Shown: piece after piece, positions 57,978 to 64,000 of the stretch
Layout of the letters: each line of letters begins with the position of its first letter
Numbering within the stretch: the first letter of the stretch is position 1
Assembly (NCBI GenBank): GCA_044445605.1
Contig: JBIOEA010000001.1
Location: 1-64,000, forward strand
DNA from: CAWKDC01 sp044445605
GTDB lineage: Bacteria; Pseudomonadota; Gammaproteobacteria; JABCZS01
Length of the DNA: 64,000 nt
Direction: 5' to 3'
The notes under the pieces: generated by a model
Databases searched by the model: none
Told to the model about the DNA's origin: nothing
What the model saw: the letters and a program-made list of their open reading frames with translations, nothing else
Position numbers and translations under genes: made by a program

Positions 57978-59171
57978 CTGAAAAACCTTAACATCATCGG
58001 ACTGGTCCTCGCGGGCAACGCGCTCGATTATTATGATTTCATGTTATTTGCGCATTTAGGCGCGGTGATCACTAAAGTCTTTTTTCCTCAGCTCGAGCCC
58101 ACGCAAGCGCATTTATTGAGTTTGTTATTATTTGCCATTCCTTTTATCATTCGGCCGATAGGCGGCTATATGTTCGGAGCATTATCCGACAAAGTCGGGC
58201 GAGGTCATGCGCTCGGTCAAACCTTGAAATATGCCAGTCTTGCCAGCGCGGGGATTGCATTATTACCCGGCTATGAATTCGGTGGTCTCATCTCTATGGT
58301 TTTATTCATTGGATTGCGCGCCCTGCAAGGCTTATCATTGGGTGGCGAATTTACCACCGCAGGAACGTTGCTACTGGAGAAATATAGCACGCACCGTAGC
58401 CTCTTAAGCAGTGTGGTGGGGTCATCCGGAACGGTCGGAAGCCTTATCGCCTTCGGCTTTTCGTGGTTTTATTTAAATGGTCATTTATCGGATGATGCCT
58501 GGCGCATTGCGTTTGGATTTGGATCGCTCGCGACGTATGTGAGTTATGTCTTCCGGCAGAAACTCAAACAGGAAATGCTCGCTTCACCGAGTGCAAGTCA
58601 ACGGCGATACAACGTGTCGCATCGTACGGCTATATGGGTTTCCCTGTTATCGGGCGCATTGATTGGTGTGATATTTTGGATTCCGATGGTCTACGTTAAT
58701 TTCTATATGACAAAAATATTGCATTATCCTGCCTCGGCTGGCTTGAATGCGACGCTCACCGCATTATTGAGTTCGATTTTTTTAACGCCAATAGTAGGGT
58801 ATATATCAGATCGTTTTACGCGCCCTGAAATCATGATGACAATAGGTGCGATATTGAGCATCCCATTAAGCATCATCGGTTTTATGTTGATTCAGAACGG
58901 TTATTTAATCGGGCAGATATTTTTAATTTTGTCGGTGGTTGTTTTCGGTGCGCCGCAACATGCAGTGATGAACCCGCTTTTCCCTCCCGAAACACGTGGT
59001 CGATATGTGAATACATTGTTTATGCTCGGCGCATCTATCGGAAGCTTGGTGCCTGTGGTGTCGGGTTACCTCGTCGATCATTATGGATTTCACCAGGCGC
59101 CCATGGTACTCGTCGTGTTTTTTGGCGCCGTGACGTCGGTTGTTTTTTATCAGAGTTTTATCGCCAAATAA
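57978..59171 (+). CDS. MFS transporter of the metabolite:H+ symporter (MHS) type
   Basis: About 397 residues when begun at the CTG at 57978: LKNLNIIGLVLAGNALDYYDFMLF. That N-terminus holds the first helix and the D-x-Y-D-F motif characteristic of MHS transporters, so the true start is at or near 57978, one base after the cytochrome stop. No ATG, GTG or TTG is available in frame before 58041; the ATG at 58041 would lose the first helix. Other motifs: RPIGGYMFGALSDKVGR, GEFTTAGTLLLE, FLTPIVGYISDRFTR. Substrate unknown (dicarboxylate-type by family). Confidence 0.8.
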   Translation: MKNLNIIGLVLAGNALDYYDFMLFAHLGAVITKVFFPQLEPTQAHLLSLLLFAIPFIIRPIGGYMFGALSDKVGRGHALGQTLKYASLASAGIALLPGYEFGGLISMVLFIGLRALQGLSLGGEFTTAGTLLLEKYSTHRSLLSSVVGSSGTVGSLIAFGFSWFYLNGHLSDDAWRIAFGFGSLATYVSYVFRQKLKQEMLASPSASQRRYNVSHRTAIWVSLLSGALIGVIFWIPMVYVNFYMTKILHYPASAGLNATLTALLSSIFLTPIVGYISDRFTRPEIMMTIGAILSIPLSIIGFMLIQNGYLIGQIFLILSVVVFGAPQHAVMNPLFPPETRGRYVNTLFMLGASIGSLVPVVSGYLVDHYGFHQAPMVLVVFFGAVTSVVFYQSFIAK

Positions 59172-59234
59172 TCATCTTGACATCAAGATACGCATTGATT
59201 ACCATGTGCGAACTATAAAAATAGGTAATAAATT

Positions 59235-59594
59235 ATGAAAAAGAATAATATAAATAATAAGTTATATAAGTTTGACATAACTACATTTTGTAGCTACACT
59301 TCAGGGGTAGAGTGGGATAAACAAAAGAGTCAAAAAAATCTTGAGAAACATGGTTTAGATTTTATCTGTGCTAATGAAATTTTTGATGGATTTTATTTGG
59401 AAAAACAAGACACTCGAATTGACTATGGAGAAGATCGGCACATGGTTTTGGGTGCCCTTAATGGGCGTGAAGTGGTAATGATTTATACAATGCGGGATAC
59501 AAAAAAACGAATAATATCGTTGAGGAAAGCAAATGAGCGAGAGCAAAAAATATACCAGCAAGAGCGACTTAAAGCGCTTGGATGCGATGACTGA
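59235..59594 (+). CDS. BrnT-type toxin
   Basis: 119 residues. After a ~24-residue, Lys/Asn-rich N-terminal extension the BrnT signature starts: VEWDKQKSQKNLEKHGLDFI, then DGFYLEKQDTRIDYGEDR and the C-terminal RIISLRKANEREQKIYQQE. BrnT folds like RelE ribonucleases (family knowledge). Overlaps brnA by 62 bases in another frame, the usual arrangement. Confidence 0.87.
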   Translation: MKKNNINNKLYKFDITTFCSYTSGVEWDKQKSQKNLEKHGLDFICANEIFDGFYLEKQDTRIDYGEDRHMVLGALNGREVVMIYTMRDTKKRIISLRKANEREQKIYQQERLKALGCDD

Positions 59595-59805
59595 TAAGGA
59601 CATAGATTACAGTGATATTCCGGAAACGGATGAAGATTTTTGGAAAGATGCAAAAATAATGATGCCAAAGCATAAACGGCAGATCACATTACGTATCGAT
59701 GATGATATTATTGAATGGTTCCAAAAAAAAGGGAAGGGATATCAAACAAAAATTAACGCGATTTTGCGTAGCTATGTTGATGCCCATTCTAATAAACAAA
59801 AATAA
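59533..59805 (+). CDS. BrnA-type antitoxin
   Basis: 90 residues. The C-terminal ribbon-helix-helix segment is clear: ITLRIDDDIIEWFQKKGKGY with TKINAILRSYVDAH; the N-terminal part (YTSKSDLKRLDAMTDKDIDY) binds the toxin by family. Start ATG 59533 with GAGG nearby. Confidence 0.88.
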   Translation: MSESKKYTSKSDLKRLDAMTDKDIDYSDIPETDEDFWKDAKIMMPKHKRQITLRIDDDIIEWFQKKGKGYQTKINAILRSYVDAHSNKQK

Positions 59806-59822
59806 TAACAAGGAGAATATTC

Positions 59823-60509
59823 ATGAAACGCATTTTCGCGTTGAGCCTTTCATTGTCTGCGGTTTTGATGTCTGAGCCTGTATGGGCGCAAGAACAAGTT
59901 TATTGTCCGCAGGAGGTGACTTGTGCACAAAATGGTCAGGCATCGTTCTGCAGCTTCGAGCAACATGAGCGAGGTTATTGGAATGATTCAGTCGCGTCGA
60001 ACTATCCGGGCCGCTATCGATTGAGTTACGTGTCGGCATCGTACCATTCGCGTGATCCAAGCTACGCCATTTGTGTCTATACCCATAGGGATGTTTATCA
60101 GACCTTGTCCCTGTATGCCAAACCTGAATCGAACCTGGAACGGTATGATGCGGCCGGATGGCGGCAAGAAGAGTCGTGGTGGGAATGTAAACCCAGTACA
60201 TCAGATTCTTGCCCGCTATTCGAGCAAGATGCCTTATTTGTGCAGAACAAAACAAAGTATCCGATCATCGTTACGCCCGGGGCCATCACGGTTTACCCGA
60301 ACCAATATACAAGGTTGTTTGCTGATGACTTTGATGACTGCGCCAACCTGGAAGCCTGTACGGTTGAACTTTATACTCAAGATGAACACATTGGCGGCTT
60401 GACGGTTGACCTTCAGCATCATTTGAAAATTGTTGATATTTATTCAAACATTGATGTTGCATCAGATATCATCAAAATGGGTGAGTTTAATGCGGTGGAA
60501 GTGAAATAA
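59823..60509 (+). CDS. Secreted protein of unknown family
   Basis: 228 residues with a clear signal peptide (MKRIFALSLSLSAVLMSEPVWAQ). The mature part is acidic with several Cys (QVYCPQEVTCAQN, ASFCSFE, CKPSTSDSCPLF, DDCANLEACTV) arranged as pairs, suggesting a disulfide-rich exported domain. No relatives recognised. Good AAGGAG site; separate from brnTA by 17 bases. Ends at a G+C-rich hairpin. Confidence 0.65.
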   Translation: MKRIFALSLSLSAVLMSEPVWAQEQVYCPQEVTCAQNGQASFCSFEQHERGYWNDSVASNYPGRYRLSYVSASYHSRDPSYAICVYTHRDVYQTLSLYAKPESNLERYDAAGWRQEESWWECKPSTSDSCPLFEQDALFVQNKTKYPIIVTPGAITVYPNQYTRLFADDFDDCANLEACTVELYTQDEHIGGLTVDLQHHLKIVDIYSNIDVASDIIKMGEFNAVEVK

Positions 60510-60526
60510 AACCGTTTCGGAATAAA

Positions 60527-60555
60527 CCCCGGTGCCCCATGTCATGGCACCGGGG
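60527..60555. terminator. Terminator-like hairpin
   Basis: CCCCGGTGCC / GGCACCGGGG (10-bp stem, 9-base loop) 18 bases after the stop; the T-run (TTTTTATT) is about 15 bases further, so weak. Confidence 0.55.
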
Positions 60556-60806
60556 AGTGTTCCCCCTGTTTTTATTATCAAACCGTGGCTTTTATTATCA
60601 TTTTCTCCAGCCACGTACTTTTATCGAGGGAGTAGCGCTTCTTCTTATTGTCTCGTTGCTACACACTTGCATGAACATCGCTTCTATTTGTTATCTCAGT
60701 GTCGTTCATTGCATCGACGGTGATAAGATATCAATCATTGATGATTGCGTCAATAGGTTTTTAAAAAATAATTGAAAATAATGACGCGAAATGTGGGTCA
60801 TTACAT
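60556..60806. other. Gene-free convergent region
   Basis: Between the secreted gene (plus) and the dipeptidase gene (minus). A frame at 60539-60775 begins inside the hairpin stem and has no codon character, so no gene is claimed. Poly-A-like stretch near 60760 could serve the minus-strand gene as terminator, but no clear stem. Confidence 0.5.
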
Positions 60807-61556
60807 TTATTGCGCAACAAAATCAAAATACGTATCTGGGAACGGCTCATCGATCAACCGATAGTGCCACCATTCTTCGGTATAGCCTTTGAAGCCGCCA
60901 TCTGACATGGCTTTTCTGAGAAGCACGCGATGTTGTTTTTCTTTCTCGGTTATTAAAGGATTATTTTGGTGGGAAATGGGATGAAACAAATCAAAGCTGG
61001 ATCCCATATCCACGGTATTATCATCTAAGAACGGAATTTTTTCGCCATTCTTTAACACACGTTCTGTCACCGTGACAGGTTTCAACGACGTATCCAACGG
61101 CAAGAGGGTCAAATCAAACGTGCTGCCACGCGTATGCTCTGAGTGAGGCGAGATAAAACCTTGTTCAAAAATTTCATGTTTGGTCAGCGTAGGATAGTAA
61201 TTCGCTTTACCTGAGGTATCATCGTCTTCGCTCCATTCAAGGAACGAATCCACAGAACGTTGTGGGCGGTACCCATCATAAACAACTAACTGATAACCTT
61301 GTTTTTTCAAGACAGCATGAACAGATTTCAACGCTTGTGCCGCTTTCTCGGTACAAATAATGCGATTGACCGTATAACCTGGAACTGGTTTGCCCATAAA
61401 GTTTTCAGAGCCAAAATAACGTACATCTTCAATGATGGTCGGATCAACCTCTGTTAAAAACACAAATCCATCGGGCAGCGAGTTTGTTTTATCGGCAGCC
61501 ATACTCATCGTACTGAACATAATCACTCCTAGCACAGATAATAAACACTTTTTCAT
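60807..61556 (-). CDS. VanX-type D-alanyl-D-alanine dipeptidase
   Basis: 249 residues with signal peptide (MKKCLLSVLGVIMFSTMSMA), so periplasmic. Zinc-site motifs of the VanX/DdpX family: SEHTRGSTFDLTL (His and Asp ligands) and EEWWHYRLID (Glu and His). Hydrolyses D-Ala-D-Ala and would recycle peptidoglycan fragments in a species without vancomycin-resistance context; no vanH/vanA nearby. Overlaps the next gene by four bases. Confidence 0.88.
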   Translation of the reverse strand: MKKCLLSVLGVIMFSTMSMAADKTNSLPDGFVFLTEVDPTIIEDVRYFGSENFMGKPVPGYTVNRIICTEKAAQALKSVHAVLKKQGYQLVVYDGYRPQRSVDSFLEWSEDDDTSGKANYYPTLTKHEIFEQGFISPHSEHTRGSTFDLTLLPLDTSLKPVTVTERVLKNGEKIPFLDDNTVDMGSSFDLFHPISHQNNPLITEKEKQHRVLLRKAMSDGGFKGYTEEWWHYRLIDEPFPDTYFDFVAQ

Positions 61557-62167
61557 ACTAATCCAACCAACACCTTCACATCGTCTATATCTGCGCGCTG
61601 CATCGGTTTACCCGAGATTTGGCAACGAGCATGAAACTTCATTGTTTTTTCGGGGAAGATGACGGCATCGATGGTGCTTTCCGCCAGATAAAAACGAATG
61701 ACAGGGAATATTTTAAACTGTTTATCGAGCAGTTGCATCCTTTGTTCCGTCGATTCATGAGGAATATTTAAATTAATGAGGTGAATCATCACTTCCTCTG
61801 AGGTGGATGCAAAGACATGCAGTTCAATATTTGCATGCACGGTGGCGCTGCCATCGAGCACCATGCCCGTCAGATGCGGATCAAAGCTTTTCAAAATCAG
61901 CATGGCGCGATATGCTTTCTCGCGCAACGTGGTGAGCGCTTTTTCACGATGAGGATCGGTGAATAAGGTTTGATGCGTAATGAGGGCTTGCTGAACTTCT
62001 TGGTGGGTGGGGAGCATATTGGAATCGACTCGCGTAAACCCCAGCGCTTTTAATGCGCGGCGTTTGGCGGATTCATAATCAGCAATGCCATGGTTTGCCA
62101 TCCATTTTGCTGCTTCTTGTGCGATGGTTTCTCGCAACTGGAATTGGCGCTTTGAACACTTTCTCAT
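61553..62167 (-). CDS. Uncharacterised protein, weak nucleotidyltransferase-like features
   Basis: 204 residues from ATG 62167. N-terminal helical part (TIAQEAAKWMANHGIADYES, AKRRALKALG), then GMVLDGSATVHANIELHVFA. The placement of Gly/Ser then E-L-H (normally D-x-D or D-L-H in nucleotidyltransferase-fold relatives) suggests a degenerate nucleotidyltransferase fold. Overlaps the dipeptidase start, so co-translated. Family only partly recognised. Confidence 0.55.
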   Translation of the reverse strand: MRKCSKRQFQLRETIAQEAAKWMANHGIADYESAKRRALKALGFTRVDSNMLPTHQEVQQALITHQTLFTDPHREKALTTLREKAYRAMLILKSFDPHLTGMVLDGSATVHANIELHVFASTSEEVMIHLINLNIPHESTEQRMQLLDKQFKIFPVIRFYLAESTIDAVIFPEKTMKFHARCQISGKPMQRADIDDVKVLVGLV

Positions 62168-62185
62168 GATCACACCTTCCTGCCA

Positions 62186-64000
62186 TTAAAATAGATGTTG
62201 AGGATCTCCGACAGCTTCACTTCCAGCATTATCAACGCGTGTATTATTAAGCTCGTTAATGTCGACAACTTCGGCGTCGCCATCGATCATATTATTCTCA
62301 TCACTACCGTCATGATCATATTCATCAGGGTGATCAGAGGCATGTTCTGTTGGAACCGTATCGAGGGTAAATAATTCAAATTCAGCATCTTGTTGATTTG
62401 GGCTGGCTAATAATCCCGACTCTGGATCAATGCGAACACTGACGACATCGTCAGGTTGTGGGATAAAACGTTCAGGTTTGTCTTTCAATGCATAACGCAT
62501 AAAATCTACCCAGGTTGGTAATGCGGCCTGTGCACCGTATTCACCCAAGGAACGTGTGGTATCAAAACCAATCCAGCTTGTGGCGACGATATCAGGATTA
62601 AAACCGGTGAACCAACCATCGTGCTGATCTTGTGTGGTACCTGTTTTGCCGCCGATATCCGAGCGGTTCAATACTTTCGCGCCGACAGCGGTACCGCGGC
62701 GGACAACATCACGTAACATATCGCTCATGATGTAGGCATTCTCAGCTGTGATCACCCGCGGCGCTGCGTGCACGCTGACGAGCGTATGACTGAAGAAAGG
62801 CATGATGGTTTCGGGTGTGCAAGGGTCGCATGCAAAAGCAGGGTTTGCGTGTTCAATCACTTTGCCTTCATCGTTGCGAACATGGTCAATCACATACGGG
62901 GTGATTAAGAAACCGCCGTTTGCAAATACCGCAAAGCCACGTGCCATTTGTAATGGGGTGACGATGTTTGTGCCTAGCGCGAGTGATAATCCGAGTGGAA
63001 TGGTTCCTTTTGCAAAACCAAAACGTTCGATGTAAGCAATCGCTGTTTCAAGGCCAGTACCCGCTAATACGCGAATCGAGACGAGATTGCGTGAACGTAC
63101 TAAGCCCATGCGCATACGGGTTGGGCCATAAAATTTGCGTTCATAGTTTTGTGGGCGCCACACGTTGTTTTGATCCTCCATGACGATCGGTGCATCATTG
63201 ACGAGTGTTGCTGCGGTGAAGCCATTATCTAATGCTGCAGAATAAATGAAAGGTTTGAAGCTGGAACCGGGTTGACGTTCTGCTTGTGTCGCCATATTAA
63301 AATTATTGTGATAAAAATCGAAGCCACCGACGAGTGCCAAAATCGCGCCATCTTCGGGGCGTATGGCAACAAAAGCGCCTTCGACTTGAGGACGTTGTGC
63401 CATCAACCATTGGTTATCAGCGGTTTTATATAAACGGATGACACTGCCAGGACGAACACCCAATTGAGACGCACTGCGTGTGCCGAATGATAAGACGCTG
63501 CTGGGTACGGTGATCGTATGGCGATCGCCCAGTAACAATTCAGTGGTGTTGTCTTTTAATGAAAGTACTAATGCATTTTCAAGCGGACCTGCTTTAGGGA
63601 TGGTGCGTAATGCTTTGATCATCGCATTGCGATCACTGCTTAACGGTAACTGTTTCACGACGCCCCGGAACCCGTGACGTCTGTCATAGCTTACTAAGCC
63701 TTTATCGAGTGCATTATTGGCAGCCATTTGCAAATCACTGTGCAAGGTGGTGTAAACCTTAAAGCCCATCGTGTAGGCATCTTCGCCGAGTTGATTGAAC
63801 AATACTTGACGTGCCATTTCTGCCACGTAGGGGGCTTCGACCTCGACTTGAGGCGCATGATAGTAGGTTTCGATCGGGGCTTTCATGGCCGCGTCGTATT
63901 GTGCTTGAGTGATGTAGTTTTCAGAGAGCATTGCATCTAATACGTGAGTGCGTCGATCGAGTGCACGTTCTGGGCTCGTGATGGGGTTCATGGTGGAAGG
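62186..64000 (-). CDS. mrcA: Class A penicillin-binding protein (PBP1A), 5' end outside the window
   Basis: The frame is open to the window edge; the first visible codons read PSTMNPITSPERALDRRTHVL, the conserved boundary just after the glycosyltransferase domain. What remains is the linker, an OB-like region and the transpeptidase domain: SxxK box GSSFKPFIYSA, SxN box SRNLVS, KTG box GKTGTTQDQ, and an acidic C-terminal tail. 604 visible residues. Crosslinks peptidoglycan. Start lies beyond 64000. Confidence 0.9.
   Translation of the reverse strand, partial: PSTMNPITSPERALDRRTHVLDAMLSENYITQAQYDAAMKAPIETYYHAPQVEVEAPYVAEMARQVLFNQLGEDAYTMGFKVYTTLHSDLQMAANNALDKGLVSYDRRHGFRGVVKQLPLSSDRNAMIKALRTIPKAGPLENALVLSLKDNTTELLLGDRHTITVPSSVLSFGTRSASQLGVRPGSVIRLYKTADNQWLMAQRPQVEGAFVAIRPEDGAILALVGGFDFYHNNFNMATQAERQPGSSFKPFIYSAALDNGFTAATLVNDAPIVMEDQNNVWRPQNYERKFYGPTRMRMGLVRSRNLVSIRVLAGTGLETAIAYIERFGFAKGTIPLGLSLALGTNIVTPLQMARGFAVFANGGFLITPYVIDHVRNDEGKVIEHANPAFACDPCTPETIMPFFSHTLVSVHAAPRVITAENAYIMSDMLRDVVRRGTAVGAKVLNRSDIGGKTGTTQDQHDGWFTGFNPDIVATSWIGFDTTRSLGEYGAQAALPTWVDFMRYALKDKPERFIPQPDDVVSVRIDPESGLLASPNQQDAEFELFTLDTVPTEHASDHPDEYDHDGSDENNMIDGDAEVVDINELNNTRVDNAGSEAVGDPQHLF

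Noticed and set aside
60539..60775. 78-codon plus-strand frame after the secreted protein
   Set aside because: Starts inside a terminator-like hairpin stem, no ribosome-binding site, no relatives visible.

Overview
The window looks like a chromosomal segment of a gammaproteobacterium, most likely in or near the order Legionellales. Most genes are core housekeeping genes in gammaproteobacterial order: glyA-nrdR-ribDEBH-nusB-thiL-pgpA, rsmD next to ftsYEX-rpoH, and tsaD next to rpsU-yqeY-dnaG-rpoD. A porin resembling the Legionella major outer membrane protein, a thaumatin-like secreted protein and many short hairpin repeats between genes fit this placement. The placement is an inference; no phylogeny could be run.

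Layout. 0.1-4.1 kb (minus): a NhaC-type transporter followed by the methionine importer metN-metI-metQ. 4.3-10.1 kb (plus): xseB, ispA, a small secreted protein, pyrB, dxs, queD and folE2, covering isoprenoid, pyrimidine and preQ1/pterin supply. 10.2-19.5 kb (minus): porin, small membrane protein, a bacterial histone-fold gene behind a cyclic-nucleotide-binding/CPBP membrane protein, then the riboflavin operon ending in pgpA. 19.6-20.03 kb: tmRNA (ssrA), whose 3' end is occupied by a ~7.6 kb integrative island (to about 27.65 kb). The island holds a tyrosine recombinase, an AlpA regulator, a phage-type ATPase, several unknowns, a DUF2971 protein and an Apea-like HEPN protein with an intact RxxxxH motif.

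27.7-32.4 kb: metallophosphoesterase, beta-barrel protein, thaumatin-family protein, and decayed remains of an HTH-regulator/nucleotidyltransferase pair. 32.5-40.1 kb: rsmD, two M16 peptidases, ftsY-ftsE-ftsX, rpoH and a uridine kinase. 40.2-43.0 kb (minus): AAA/DUF4143 ATPase, PfkB kinase, folB. 43.1-50.2 kb: plsY-tsaD, a vapBC module, rpsU-yqeY-dnaG-rpoD and a tRNA-Ile2(CAU). 50.3-64 kb is mixed accessory and metabolic DNA: phage-satellite and DUF1016 remnants, a thioredoxin-like protein, an HTH regulator, tgt, a lipoprotein, two tandem copies of a Cys-rich secreted protein, a KilA-N protein, cytochrome b561, an MFS transporter, a brnT-brnA module, a VanX-type dipeptidase, and the 3' part of a class A penicillin-binding protein running off the window.

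The points most worth following up are the histone gene and its membrane-protein partner; the tmRNA island with its HEPN/DUF2971 cargo; a family of secreted Cys-rich proteins starting with a Trp-Cys-Gly-Tyr motif; the thaumatin-like protein; and a family of about 28-bp hairpin repeats scattered between operons.
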